A stretch of DNA of 64,000 bases from Actinoplanes sichuanensis. Lineage in GTDB: Bacteria > Actinomycetota > Actinomycetes > Mycobacteriales > Micromonosporaceae. Positions 52,320-61,859 of this stretch are shown piece after piece; position 1 is the first letter of the stretch, and each line of letters opens with the position of its first letter. The stretch is from assembly GCF_033097365.1 (NCBI RefSeq), contig NZ_AP028461.1, positions 9,052,001 through 9,116,000 on the forward strand, written 5' to 3'. Position numbers and translations under genes: made by a program. The notes beneath the pieces are model-generated. The model searched no databases, was not told the DNA's origin, and was given only the letters and a program-made list of their open reading frames with translations.

Positions 52320-52754
52320 TCAGCCGCGGGCGACTCGCTGCATGATCTCAGCGGCCTGCGCCAGGGTTTCCCGTTCCTCCGGAGTGAGCCGCTCCAACTC
52401 GGCGGCCAGCCACTCGTTGCGGGCCCGCTCGTGCAACGCGTAGACCGCCCGGCCCTCGTCGGTGGCGGCCAGGATCACCTGGCGCCCGTCGGTCGGATGC
52501 GGTGTACGCGCCACGAGCCCGCGCTCCTCCAGCTTCCCCACGATCTTGGTCATCGTCGGGGGCTGAACCCGTTCCACGTCGGCGAGCTCACGCGGAGTCA
52601 GCGCGCCGGCCAGTTGGAGGCTGGTCAGCGCGGAGAGCTGACTGAACGTCAGGTCACCGACCGGGCGGGCCTGCCGGACTCGCCGGCTGAACCGGATGAT
52701 CGCGTCCCGCAGCGTTTTGGCCAGCGTGTCCGCTGTCGTGCGCTCCGTCGTCAT
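52320..52754 (-). CDS. MarR-family transcriptional regulator
   Basis: 144 aa from an ATG at 52754 with GGAG seven bases upstream; a GTG at 52769 is possible. Winged helix with LTPRELADVERVQPPTMTKIVGKLEERGLV and the wing DGRQVILAATDEG. It probably represses the downstream MFS gene and itself; a palindrome lies 21 bp before its start. Confidence 0.92.
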   Translation of the reverse strand: MTTERTTADTLAKTLRDAIIRFSRRVRQARPVGDLTFSQLSALTSLQLAGALTPRELADVERVQPPTMTKIVGKLEERGLVARTPHPTDGRQVILAATDEGRAVYALHERARNEWLAAELERLTPEERETLAQAAEIMQRVARG

Positions 52755-52774
52755 CACCCGCTCCGTCACGGTCC

Positions 52775-52787
52775 TTAGCCTAGCTAA
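52775..52787 (-). promoter_or_regulatory. Candidate MarR operator
   Basis: TTAGC-CTA-GCTAA is a perfect inverted repeat. A further GGCTAA at 52795-52800 may be a second half-site. It lies in the marR upstream region, as expected for autoregulation. Confidence 0.55.
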
Positions 52788-52823
52788 TGAGCATGGCTAA
52801 CGACATCTGTTGACCCATATGAC

Positions 52824-52860
52824 AGCCGTCACCGGGCCGTTGGCGCACCCGGTGACGGCT
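52824..52860 (-). terminator. Terminator hairpin after purine permease gene
   Basis: AGCCGTCACCGGG (52824-52836) pairs fully with 52848-52860, a 13-bp stem with an 11-nt loop. It lies 10 bp past the permease stop on the minus strand. No T tract is evident. Confidence 0.65.
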
Positions 52861-52869
52861 GGAGAAACC

Positions 52870-54312
52870 TCAGAGGATCCAGGATTCCAGGGGACCCCGG
52901 GCGAAGTACAGCACGAACAGCGCGGCGATGCCGTACATCAGCGGGTGGATTTCGCGCGCCTTGCCGGTGAACGCCTTCAGGACCACGTACGTGATGATTC
53001 CGGCGCCGATGCCGTTGGAGATCGAGTACGTGAACGGCATCAACGTGACGGTGAGGAACGCCGGCACCGCGATGGTGTAGTCCGACCAGTCGATCTGGCG
53101 AACCGTGGTGATCATCAGGAAGCCGACCACGACCAGCGCGGTCGACGCCGCCTCGAACGGCACCACCTTCACCAGCGGCGCGAAGAACATCGCCACCAGG
53201 AACAACGCGCCCGTCACGAGGCTGGCCACACCGGTCCGGGCGCCTTCGCCGACACCTGAGGCACTCTCCACGTACGACGTGTTGCTGGAGACGCTCGCCG
53301 CGCCACCGGCCACCGCGGCGACCGAGTCGACGAGCAGGATCTCCTTGGTACGCGGCGGCATGCCCTCCTCGTCGAGCAGCTCACCCTCCTGTCCGACCGC
53401 GACCATCGTGCCCATCGTGTCGAAGAAGTCGGTCACCAGCAGCGTGAAGACGAACATCAGCACGACCAGCGGGCCGGCCGTGCTCCACGAGTCGAGCACG
53501 TTGAACTTGCCGAGCAGCGACAGGTCCGGGGTGTCGATGATCTGCTCGGGCAGCTTCGGCACGTTCAGCGACCAGCCACCGGCCTTGATCACGGCCGGGC
53601 CCAGGTTCGCGACCGCCTCCACGATGATCGCCAGCACCGTGGTGCCCAGGATGCCGATCAGGATGGCGCCCTTGACCTTGCGGACGAACAGCACCAGCGT
53701 GAACAGCAGGCCGATCACGAAGACGAAGGTCGGCCAGGTCACCAGCTTGCCGCCGAGGCCGAGTTCGACCGGGACGGTGGTGCCCGCGGCGTCCGGGATG
53801 CGATGCACGAACCCGGCGTCGACCAGGCCGATGATCATCAGGAACAGGCCGATGCCCACGCCGATCGCGGTCTTCAGCTGGGTCGGAACGGCCTTGAAGA
53901 CCGCCGTCCGCAGACCGGTCAGCACCAGGATCAGGATGAGCACACCCTCGATGACGATCAGGCCCATCGCGTCGGCCCAGGTCATCTCGGGCGCGATCTC
54001 GTACGCCACCAGCGCGTTGACACCGAGACCGGCGGCCAGGGCCAGCGGGAAGCGGCCCACCACGCCCATCAGGATCGTGATCACACCGGCGACCAGCGCG
54101 GTACCGGCGGCGAGAGCGGTGATCGGGAGCTTCTGACCCTCGGCGTCGACGCCGCCGGCCAGGATGAGGGGGTTCAGGACCACGATGTAGGCCATCGTGA
54201 AGAACGTGACGAAGCCGCCACGGATCTCCCGGCTCAACGTCGAGCCGCGCTTGGTTATCTCGAAGAACCGGTCGAAACCGGACGCGGAGGCCGCTTCGGT
54301 ATCAGCAGACAT
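52870..54312 (-). CDS. NCS2 purine permease (AzgA type)
   Basis: 480 aa from an ATG at 54312 with GGAAGG upstream. About twelve hydrophobic segments. Family signatures: REIRGGFVTFFTMAYIVVLNPLIL-type opening segment, DFFDTMGTMVAVG, and SSNTSYVESASGVGEGARTG. AzgA proteins import adenine, guanine or hypoxanthine with protons. No purine riboswitch consensus was seen in the leader. Confidence 0.92.
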   Translation of the reverse strand: MSADTEAASASGFDRFFEITKRGSTLSREIRGGFVTFFTMAYIVVLNPLILAGGVDAEGQKLPITALAAGTALVAGVITILMGVVGRFPLALAAGLGVNALVAYEIAPEMTWADAMGLIVIEGVLILILVLTGLRTAVFKAVPTQLKTAIGVGIGLFLMIIGLVDAGFVHRIPDAAGTTVPVELGLGGKLVTWPTFVFVIGLLFTLVLFVRKVKGAILIGILGTTVLAIIVEAVANLGPAVIKAGGWSLNVPKLPEQIIDTPDLSLLGKFNVLDSWSTAGPLVVLMFVFTLLVTDFFDTMGTMVAVGQEGELLDEEGMPPRTKEILLVDSVAAVAGGAASVSSNTSYVESASGVGEGARTGVASLVTGALFLVAMFFAPLVKVVPFEAASTALVVVGFLMITTVRQIDWSDYTIAVPAFLTVTLMPFTYSISNGIGAGIITYVVLKAFTGKAREIHPLMYGIAALFVLYFARGPLESWIL

Positions 54313-54446
54313 GGGACCTTCCGAAAGATGGCGCAGGGGTGAACGCGCGCATGCTTTCAGATGCAACTACATCCGCAAAAGCGAAGTGATGTTACAACTC
54401 TCACGCGCTGCTCCGATGCGATCCGTAATGGTCGTACCCTGTCGGA

Positions 54447-54761
54447 GTGAGTGACCTGTCTCCCGCCACACAAACCGGCGAACCCCTGCCGGTTTTGTCC
54501 GTGGTGACCGGGACGAAACCGAGGCCCGAACCGCTGGACCCACCCATGGTCCCGTTCGCGCTGGCCGGTGTCGCCGCCTTCGCCGTCGCATCCCTGATCA
54601 CCTGGCTCGGCCACGCGCCGCAGTCCTGGGTCCAGATCAGCGTCGCGGGCCTGGTGTGGGGCATCCCGGGCACGCTGACGATGGTGCTACACGACCGGCG
54701 CCGCGCCCGACGCCGGGCGCTGACCCACCCGGATTTCCAGGTGGTGGAGGAGAAGCCCTAG
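54447..54761 (+). CDS. DUF2530 membrane protein
   Basis: 104 aa from a GTG. A Pro-rich N-terminus, then two hydrophobic helices (PPMVPFALAGVAAFAVASLI and ISVAGLVWGIPGTLTMVL) and a basic tail. It matches DUF2530, an actinobacterial family of unknown role. Its stop overlaps the convergent DUF3027 gene by 4 bp. Confidence 0.82.
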   Translation: MSDLSPATQTGEPLPVLSVVTGTKPRPEPLDPPMVPFALAGVAAFAVASLITWLGHAPQSWVQISVAGLVWGIPGTLTMVLHDRRRARRRALTHPDFQVVEEKP

Positions 54762-55579
54762 CTGTGGCCGTAATCCTCGGCCGGGTCACCCGACTCGACC
54801 GAGCCGTGACCACGGCTGACCGCCACCGCCTCGACCTCGCTGTCGTCGTAGACCGTGGGCAGCTCGTCGACCGGCTGCTCGGCCGCGCTCAGCAGCGCCT
54901 CCGAGTGCGCGCCGCAACCGTGGTCGGCGCTGACCGCCCGGCCGTCGTCGGGCGCGTAGAGGTTGCCGCAGACACCGAACATGGTCCGCAACGAACCGGC
55001 CAGCGGCAGGTAGAAGCCGCAGGTGCCGCAGCGGGCGTTGCGCGGGGCGGCGGACGAGATCGGCGCCTCCGGGCCGGAGTCGCCGTCATACCACCGCTGG
55101 GCCGTCTCCATCCGGCCCTCCTGGGACATCACCCGGGACCGGCCGAGACCCAGCTCCCACGACACCTCCTCGACCGCGGCGTCGTCGCTCAGCACATAAC
55201 CGGGGGTGAGCCGGTCGTCGTCGGGCGCCGTCGGCATCAGGTCGCCGACGCCGAGGTCGCCCGGCTGCACCCGCTCGTTCCACGGCACCCAGCCGGGGGC
55301 GAGCAGAGCATCCGGACCGGGCAGCAGCACGGTCTCGCAGACCGTCACGTGGCGGCTGCGCGGCACCCGGGTCACCGTGACGGCCCACCGCCAGCCGCGG
55401 TAACCGTCGAGATGACTCTCGAAGAAGTGGGTAACCACACGGTCGCCTTCGGCGATCGCTTCGAGGTGCTCGCCGATGTCGGTGGGGTCCACTTCGGTGA
55501 TGGCACCACGGGCCACCCCGACGGCATCGGCACAGACCTGGTCGAGTCGGGCGGCGCGGGAGGTGGTCCTGGAGGTCAC
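54758..55579 (-). CDS. DUF3027 protein
   Basis: 273 aa. An N-terminal conserved half (LDQVCADAVGVARGAI, FESHLDGYRGWRWAVTV, APGWVPWNERVQPGDLGVGD) and a C-terminal Cys cluster (ARCGTCGFYLPLAGSLRTMF, GVCGN, HGCGAHSE) that probably binds zinc. This is DUF3027, widespread in actinobacteria and uncharacterised. Confidence 0.85.
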   Translation of the reverse strand: MTSRTTSRAARLDQVCADAVGVARGAITEVDPTDIGEHLEAIAEGDRVVTHFFESHLDGYRGWRWAVTVTRVPRSRHVTVCETVLLPGPDALLAPGWVPWNERVQPGDLGVGDLMPTAPDDDRLTPGYVLSDDAAVEEVSWELGLGRSRVMSQEGRMETAQRWYDGDSGPEAPISSAAPRNARCGTCGFYLPLAGSLRTMFGVCGNLYAPDDGRAVSADHGCGAHSEALLSAAEQPVDELPTVYDDSEVEAVAVSRGHGSVESGDPAEDYGHS

Positions 55580-55672
55580 CCGCCCATTGTTGCCTACCGA
55601 ACCGGGTGACCCGCAACGACTCCCCAGATAGCCGAGCGTCAGAGGCGACGAGGGTCGCCCGTATCAGTCAGG

Positions 55673-57847
55673 ATGGTTCCCATGCCGCAGTTCTCCGCGC
55701 TCGGACGCATCGTCGGCACCGGCATCAAAGCGGGCCGTCTGGTGGTGCGCGGCTCGGTGCGTGGCGGGGCCTGGGCCACCCGCCGGGTCGGCCTGGCCCG
55801 TGCCAAGGGCGCGGCCAACGAGATCGGCATGATCCGGCTCTTCGACCTGCACGCCGTCTCCTGTGCCGGTGACGCGCTCATCGCGATCGGACTCGCCGGG
55901 ACCATCTTCAGCGTCCCGCTCGGCGAGGCCCGCAGCAAGGTGGCGCTCTACCTGCTCATCACGATGGTGCCGTTCGCGCTGCTGGCGCCGGTCGTCGGCC
56001 CGTTGCTGGACCACTTCCGGCACGGCCGCCGCTACGCCCTGGCCACCACGTTCCTGGGCCGGGCGTTCCTCGCCTATGTGATGTCCGACAACCTGCTCGG
56101 CTGGGGCCTCTACCCGGCGGCGTTCGGGGTGCTGGCGCTCTCCCGGGCGTACGGTGTGGCCCGTTCCGCCGCCGTACCCCGCCTACTACCCGACGGGATC
56201 GGACTGTCCCAGGTGGGCGCACGCGCCAGCGTCTACGGCACGTTCGCCGGGGCCCTGGTCGCGCCGATCGGGTTGCTCGCCTTCAAGTTCGGGCCACAGT
56301 GGCCGCTGCGGGTCGCCACCGTCATCTTCATGGTCGGGATGGTCGTGTCGCTGCGCCTGCCGCCACGCGCCGACTCGGACCCGCCGGAGGCGATGCCCCG
56401 GGCCTGGCGCACTGTTCTCGGCATCGGCCGCGGCTCGGACCGTCCGCTCTCCAACCGCCTGGTCGTCGCCACCCTGATCGGCAGCAGCAGCCTGCGCCTG
56501 CTCTACGGCTTCCTGCTGCTCTTCCTCACCTTCGCGATCATGGGCGGCCAGCTGACCACCGAGATCCTCGGCAACGAGCTCGGCCGCAACGTGGCGGTCG
56601 GCCTGATCGGCGGCGCCCTGGCCCTCGGCACGTTCATCTCCACCGCCGCCGGCACCGGTCTGCGCATCAGACGGCCGCTGGCACTGCAGTCCAGTGGCCT
56701 GATCGTGACCGCCGGTGTGGCGGTGCTCACCACGATCTTCTACAACCTCGCGATGGTCACCCTGCTGGCCCTGCTCACCGCGGTCTTCAGCGGCATCGCC
56801 AAACTCGCGGTCGACGCCAGCATCCAGGAACGTGTCCCGGAACGTCAGCGCGCCACCGCGTTCGCCCACTCCGAAACGGCCCTGATGCTCGCCTGGGTGG
56901 CCGGCGGCGGCCTCGGCCTGATCCCCTTCGACGGACGGCTCGGCCTAGCCTTCGCCGCACTGCTCGCGGTGCTCGCGGCGGCCCGAGCCGCCTGGTCGGC
57001 GGCACGTCTGCACAACGAGAGGTTGGCGGGCCGGCCCGACGTCCCGGTCCCGGACGAAGACCCCCTCGGCGGTACGGCCACCGCCCCCGTCTCCGGCCCG
57101 GCGGACCGGGACGAGACAACCGACCTCAGCGGTACGCCGAACCCGAACCCGGACGACACCACGGACCTACGCGGCACCCGCCGCAACGTCGATCGGGAAG
57201 CCTGGCTGGAAGCCGAGGAGACCTGGTCCGACGGCCCCTGGACGGCCGGTGGCGACGGCTCGCACACAGCTGCCGACTCGGACCGGCGACGCGCCGGCTC
57301 GCACACAGGTGCCGGCTCGGACCGGCAACGCGCCGCTTCGGGCGATGGGACCGGCCGCCGCGACGATCGCACCGCACGTTCCGGCGGTGCTCCGGGTCAG
57401 CGCCACCCGGCCGACACGTCGTCCCGCGACGGCGACACTCAGCGACTCGACCCCGAGCCCGACGCCAAGCGCTGGTGGCAGCGCAGGGGCAAGAGCACGG
57501 CCACCAGGACCCGGCCCACCGCGAGCACCTCCGGAACCGTCGACCGGGTCACCGGCACCACCCGCCGGTCCGGCGACGACATCGGCGGGCCCGGCGGCAG
57601 CCGGGCCGGTGATGGTCGCCCGGACGACGGCGGCCGACCCGGCACCGGCGGACGGTCGCGTGACGTGGGCGGGGCCGGTGGCGGGGGTCGGGAGTGGGCT
57701 CGTGGCGAGTCGGGCGGCAGCGACCGGGCCGGTGGGCACGGCGACGGGGAGGATTCCGGGCCGCCGGTCGCGCCACCCGGGTATCACGTGTATCGGCCGT
57801 CGTCCGCCGGGCCGGACGGCGAGCCCGCGAAAGACGAGGACATGTGA
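55673..57847 (+). CDS. MFS transporter with long disordered tail
   Basis: 724 aa from an ATG at 55673; an ATG three codons on fits an AGGATGG site better. Residues 40-450 hold about twelve hydrophobic segments of an MFS protein (LLDHFRHGRRYALATTFLGRAFLAYVM loop). The last 270 residues are disordered, rich in Asp/Arg/Gly/Thr and built from short repeats (SHTAADSDRRRAG, SHTGAGSDRQRAA). The substrate is unknown. It is coupled to the futalosine hydrolase gene by GTGA. Confidence 0.82.
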   Translation: MVPMPQFSALGRIVGTGIKAGRLVVRGSVRGGAWATRRVGLARAKGAANEIGMIRLFDLHAVSCAGDALIAIGLAGTIFSVPLGEARSKVALYLLITMVPFALLAPVVGPLLDHFRHGRRYALATTFLGRAFLAYVMSDNLLGWGLYPAAFGVLALSRAYGVARSAAVPRLLPDGIGLSQVGARASVYGTFAGALVAPIGLLAFKFGPQWPLRVATVIFMVGMVVSLRLPPRADSDPPEAMPRAWRTVLGIGRGSDRPLSNRLVVATLIGSSSLRLLYGFLLLFLTFAIMGGQLTTEILGNELGRNVAVGLIGGALALGTFISTAAGTGLRIRRPLALQSSGLIVTAGVAVLTTIFYNLAMVTLLALLTAVFSGIAKLAVDASIQERVPERQRATAFAHSETALMLAWVAGGGLGLIPFDGRLGLAFAALLAVLAAARAAWSAARLHNERLAGRPDVPVPDEDPLGGTATAPVSGPADRDETTDLSGTPNPNPDDTTDLRGTRRNVDREAWLEAEETWSDGPWTAGGDGSHTAADSDRRRAGSHTGAGSDRQRAASGDGTGRRDDRTARSGGAPGQRHPADTSSRDGDTQRLDPEPDAKRWWQRRGKSTATRTRPTASTSGTVDRVTGTTRRSGDDIGGPGGSRAGDGRPDDGGRPGTGGRSRDVGGAGGGGREWARGESGGSDRAGGHGDGEDSGPPVAPPGYHVYRPSSAGPDGEPAKDEDM

Positions 57848-58476
57848 GCGCGTACCCCCTGTTGGTCGTGACCGCGGTGAACGCTGAGGCCGATGCCGTC
57901 CGGGCCGACCTCGACCCCGCCGCAGTCGTGGTGGCGGCCGTCGGGGTCGGACCGGCCGCCGCCGCCGCGGGAACCGCAAGGCTGCTCGCCGGCCGCGCCT
58001 ACCGTGCCGTGGTCAGCGCCGGGATCGCCGGCGGCTTCCCCGGTCGCGCACCCGTCGGCAGCCTGGTCATCGCCACCCGCAGCATCGCCGCCGACCTGGG
58101 CGCCGAGTCCCCCGACGGATTCCTGCCGATCGAGGAACTCGGCTTCGGCACCAGCGTCCTCGACGCCGACCCGCACCTGGTCGAGGCCCTACGGAAAGCC
58201 CTGCCCGACGCGGTGTCCGGCGACATCCTGACGCTGGCCACGGTCACCGGAACCGCGGCGACCGCCGACCGCCTCGCCACCCGTTTCCCGCAGGCCGCCG
58301 CCGAAGCGATGGAGGGTTACGGCGTAGCGGCCGCGGCGGCCGGAGCAGGCATCCCGTTCGCCGAACTCCGTGCCGTCTCCAACCCGATCGGCCCCCGAGA
58401 CCGGGCCGCCTGGCGCCTGGGCGACGCTTTCGCCGCCCTGCGCACCGCCGCCCCGGCCTTGATCACGGTCCCCTGA
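57844..58476 (+). CDS. mqnB: Futalosine hydrolase
   Basis: 210 aa from a GTG at 57844. Nucleoside-phosphorylase fold with VVSAGIAGGFPG, GSLVIATRSIAADLG, AMEGYGVA and the futalosine-specific RAVSNPIGPRDRAAW. It cleaves futalosine to dehypoxanthinyl futalosine and hypoxanthine in the alternative menaquinone pathway. The overlap with the MFS gene upstream is unusual for mqnB. Confidence 0.9.
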   Translation: MSAYPLLVVTAVNAEADAVRADLDPAAVVVAAVGVGPAAAAAGTARLLAGRAYRAVVSAGIAGGFPGRAPVGSLVIATRSIAADLGAESPDGFLPIEELGFGTSVLDADPHLVEALRKALPDAVSGDILTLATVTGTAATADRLATRFPQAAAEAMEGYGVAAAAAGAGIPFAELRAVSNPIGPRDRAAWRLGDAFAALRTAAPALITVP

Positions 58477-58637
58477 CCTTCGCCTCGGCGACGGCCGGGC
58501 GAGGACTGGCTGGGCGCTTCCGGCCCTGGACGAATCGTTTACACGGAAAATGTTGCTGTCGGCGATCGTGAACGGCATGCTGCGCTGACGGGTCTGTGAT
58601 CGGGACCACGTGCTGCTGACAGCGAAACGAGGCATCG

Positions 58638-59822
58638 ATGGACGACGAGAGCGCGGGCGGCATGTCGGCCGGCGCGCGGGCCCGGCTGATCGGTGCCGGG
58701 TACGCCGCGCAGGGCCTGGGCTATGCCGCGGTGGTGACCGCGTTGCCGACGTTCAAGGACCGACAGCACATCGATGACACGTTCGTGTCCGCGCTCCTGC
58801 TCCTGGTGGTGGTCGCGGCGGCCGGCGGGTCGATCCTGGCCGACCAGGTGGCCGCCCGCTGGGGCAGCCGGTACGCCCTGGCGTCGGGCCTCTTCCTGGC
58901 CGGTGCGGGCCTGGCCGGAACCACCGTCTGGACACCGAACGCGGTCTTCGCCGTCATCCTCTTCGCCTACGGGATCGGCCTCGGCGCGGTCGACGCGTCA
59001 CTCAGCATGCAGGGCGTCCTGGTCCAGGCCCGGCTGGGTCGCAGCGTGATGAGTCGACTGTTCGCCGCCTACACGGCCGCGGCCATCGCCGCCGCCCTGA
59101 TCATGTCGGGTTCGCTGGAGTCGGGCGCCGGCGCGGCCGTGGCGGTCGGCGTGGCCGCGGTGTACGCGGTACTGGTCGGCCTGGTCGGCTGGCGGTTGTT
59201 CGAGCCGGGCCGGACACGACGATCCAGTGTCGCGCACGCGGAGAGCGGGCGGAGCGTACGCCCGATCGTGATCGTCTGTGGAATGTTGATCTTCACGGCG
59301 TTCCTGGTGGACTCGGCGGTCAGCACGTGGAGTTCGGTCTACCTGCAGGACTCGCTGGCGGCGGCCGCTTCGGTGGCCCCGCTGGGTTACGCCGCCTATC
59401 AGGCCGCGGTCCTGGTCAGCCGCCTGGTGGCCGATCATCTGGTGCCGCGGGCCGGGCGGACGCCGATCGCGATCGGCTCGCTGCTGGTGTGCGGGATCGG
59501 ATGTGGCCTGGTGGTGGCCCTGCCCGCGATCGGCGCCGCGGTGACCGGTTTCGCGATCGCCGGCATCGGTGTCGGCGTGCTGGTGCCGCTGGCGTTCAGC
59601 GCGGCCGGCGAGGCGGCGATGGAGAGCAGCGACGAGGTCATCGCCAAGGTGAACCTGTTCAACTACGGCGGCGCACTGCTCGGCGCGGTGCTGCTGGGTG
59701 CCCTGTCCGAGCCGATCGGCCTGCAGTGGGCGTTCCTGATCCCGGTGGTCGCCGTGGTGGCGACGCTCCCGCTGGCCCGTCGCGTGGGCCACCTGACCGC
59801 CCGCGAGCCGGCCGTCGGCTGA
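58638..59822 (+). CDS. MFS transporter
   Basis: 394 aa, about twelve hydrophobic segments. The family loop appears as ILADQVAARWGSRYALA after helix 2, and SRLVADHLVPRAGRTP in the second half. It resembles the FucP/inner-membrane 'YbjJ-like' MFS group. Substrate unknown. A TetR gene follows by about 90 bp on the same strand. Confidence 0.86.
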   Translation: MDDESAGGMSAGARARLIGAGYAAQGLGYAAVVTALPTFKDRQHIDDTFVSALLLLVVVAAAGGSILADQVAARWGSRYALASGLFLAGAGLAGTTVWTPNAVFAVILFAYGIGLGAVDASLSMQGVLVQARLGRSVMSRLFAAYTAAAIAAALIMSGSLESGAGAAVAVGVAAVYAVLVGLVGWRLFEPGRTRRSSVAHAESGRSVRPIVIVCGMLIFTAFLVDSAVSTWSSVYLQDSLAAAASVAPLGYAAYQAAVLVSRLVADHLVPRAGRTPIAIGSLLVCGIGCGLVVALPAIGAAVTGFAIAGIGVGVLVPLAFSAAGEAAMESSDEVIAKVNLFNYGGALLGAVLLGALSEPIGLQWAFLIPVVAVVATLPLARRVGHLTAREPAVG

Positions 59823-59908
59823 ACCACCGGCCGGCCCTGGGAGCCGTCCCCCACCCGCCACGACAGCACCGGCGTCCAGCCGGGCCGGGGTTCGGCGGTG
59901 GCTAAGCT

Positions 59909-60511
59909 GTGCGCGTGCCGAAGCTGGTGGACCACGATCTGCGACGGGCGGAGCTGCTGGCCGCCGCCTGGCGTGTGGTTCGGGCGCGGGGTGTCGAGGG
60001 CACCACGACCCGGGCGATAGCCGACGAGGCGGGCTGTTCGCTGAGTGTGTTGGCGCATTTCCTGGGCGGCAAGGACGACATCCTGGTGGCCGCGCAGAAG
60101 GCGATCTATGACCGGATCGTGGAGCGGGCCTTCGAGATAGGCGGTGACCTGTTCGGGCTGGACGGTCTGCGTGCGGCCTTGGAGGCGGTGCTGCCGCTGG
60201 ATTCGGAGCGGGCCGCGGACGCGCACGTGAATGTGGCGTTCGCCGGGGCGGCACTGTCGCATCCGAGGCTGGCCGAGTCGCGGCGTGATTCACATCGGGC
60301 GATCCGGGTGCATCTGATCAACTGCCTGCGTGAGGCGCGGGAGCTGGGCGAGTTGCGGGCCGGGGTGGATGACGAGGCGGTGATCGACGACTTCATCATC
60401 CTGGTCGAGGGCAGTACTCTGCTCAGCCTGGTGGACGGTTGGGCCGAGGAGGGACGCGCCGACCGGCTGTCCCGCCTCGCCAACCAGTTCGTGGATCAGC
60501 TCCGCGCCTGA
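59909..60511 (+). CDS. TetR-family transcriptional regulator
   Basis: 200 aa from a GTG (another GTG two codons later). Helix-turn-helix GTTTRAIADEAGCSLSVLAHF near residues 30-50; C-terminal domain like the BetI/TetR_C_6 group. It may control the upstream MFS gene or the convergent GH1 operon; its 3' end overlaps the GH1 gene by 16 bp. Confidence 0.9.
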   Translation: MRVPKLVDHDLRRAELLAAAWRVVRARGVEGTTTRAIADEAGCSLSVLAHFLGGKDDILVAAQKAIYDRIVERAFEIGGDLFGLDGLRAALEAVLPLDSERAADAHVNVAFAGAALSHPRLAESRRDSHRAIRVHLINCLREARELGELRAGVDDEAVIDDFIILVEGSTLLSLVDGWAEEGRADRLSRLANQFVDQLRA

Positions 60512-61848
60512 GCGGCGATCAGATCGCGGTACCAGTAGTAGGAATCCTTCGGCGTGCGCGACAAGTCCGAGAAGTCGACGTAGATGAGCCCGAATCGCTC
60601 GTCGTACCCGGCTGCCCACTCGAAGTTGTCGAGAGCCGACCAGGCGTAGTAGCCGTCCACCCGTACCCCCGCGGAAATGGCGGAGACCACCGCGGAGAGG
60701 TGAGCGTCGAGGTAAGCGATGCGCCGCTCGTCGTGGACCCGGCCGTCCGGCCCGGGTGCGGCGTCGTGGAACGACGCCCCGTTCTCGGTGATGATCACCG
60801 GCGGCAACGTCGGGTACCGCTCCTTGAGCGTGACCAGGATCTCAGTTAGCCCGGAAGGCACGATCGCCCACCCGAAATCAGTGCGTTCGTCGCTCTTGAC
60901 CGGCACCGGCGAGAACGGCATCCCCTCCGGAATGTCCACTTCCAGTACCCCGCTGTAGTCCTTCCCGGCTCGCGGCGCCTCGATCATCGTCGGCTCGTAG
61001 TAGTTGACGCCGTAGAAGTCGAGCCGCGCCTTGATCAGTTCGAGGTCCCGGTCGAGCTGCCCGTCGGGCACACCGACCCCGGCCCGGATCAGCTCACTCG
61101 GGTAGTCGCCGAGCAGGATCGGGTCGGAGAAGGTCCAGTTGGTGAGGTCGGAGAAGAGCGTCGCGGACGCGACGTCCTCCGGCGAGTCGGTGGCCGGCGT
61201 CACCGGGAAGTGCTGGTTGGCGATCCCCACACTGCGAGCTCCATGGGTACGGAGAACCTGCACCGCCAACCCATGGGCGAGCAGCTGGTGATGTCCGGCG
61301 GGAAGCGCCCCGAGTCCGAGTCCGCGGGCCGGAGCGTGATCGCCGAGCGCGTACCCGTAAAGGGTGTGCACGTTCATCTCGTTCATGGTGATCCAGTCCC
61401 GGACCCGGTCGCCGAGCCGCAGCACGAGGGTGCTGGCGTAGTCGGCGAGTCGGTGCGCGGTGTCCCGGTTCATCCAGCCGCCGGCGTCCTCGAACTCCTG
61501 CGGCAGGTCCCAGTGGTAGAGCGTCGGCACCGGCCGCACCCCGGCGGCGAGCAGCGAGTCCACGAGCCGGTCGTAGAAGTCGAGGTCACCGGCGAGCACC
61601 CGGGGCCAGGAGAAGGAGAACCGGTAGTCCTGCACGCCGGCCGCCGCGATCAGCGCGACGTCCTCCTCGTACCGGTGATAGTGGTCGATCGCCACCCGGC
61701 CGTCCTGGCCGTTCCGAACGGTCCCGCCCTGTGCGGTGAAGGTGTCCCAGATGCTCGGGCCCTTGCCGCCCGCGTCGGCCGCGCCCTCGATCTGGTAGGC
61801 CGAGGTGGACATGCCGAACCGGAATCCGGGTGGGAACTGGGGGTACAA
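60496..61848 (-). CDS. GH1 beta-glucosidase
   Basis: 450 aa from a TTG at 61848 preceded by AAAGGA (a longer open frame has no GH1 sequence). N-terminal GFRFGMSTSAYQIEGAADAGGKG, acid/base Glu in ITMNEMNVHTLYGY (NEM instead of the usual NEP) and nucleophile Glu in VIITENGASFHD. No signal peptide, so it hydrolyses imported beta-glucosides in the cytoplasm. The MFS gene 11 bp upstream probably imports them. Confidence 0.92.
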   Translation of the reverse strand: MYPQFPPGFRFGMSTSAYQIEGAADAGGKGPSIWDTFTAQGGTVRNGQDGRVAIDHYHRYEEDVALIAAAGVQDYRFSFSWPRVLAGDLDFYDRLVDSLLAAGVRPVPTLYHWDLPQEFEDAGGWMNRDTAHRLADYASTLVLRLGDRVRDWITMNEMNVHTLYGYALGDHAPARGLGLGALPAGHHQLLAHGLAVQVLRTHGARSVGIANQHFPVTPATDSPEDVASATLFSDLTNWTFSDPILLGDYPSELIRAGVGVPDGQLDRDLELIKARLDFYGVNYYEPTMIEAPRAGKDYSGVLEVDIPEGMPFSPVPVKSDERTDFGWAIVPSGLTEILVTLKERYPTLPPVIITENGASFHDAAPGPDGRVHDERRIAYLDAHLSAVVSAISAGVRVDGYYAWSALDNFEWAAGYDERFGLIYVDFSDLSRTPKDSYYWYRDLIAAQARS

Positions 61849-61859
61849 GGTGGTTCCTT

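Noticed and set aside
54313..54446. Purine riboswitch before the AzgA-type permease
   Set aside because: The leader lacks the conserved loop and junction sequences of purine or guanidine riboswitches.
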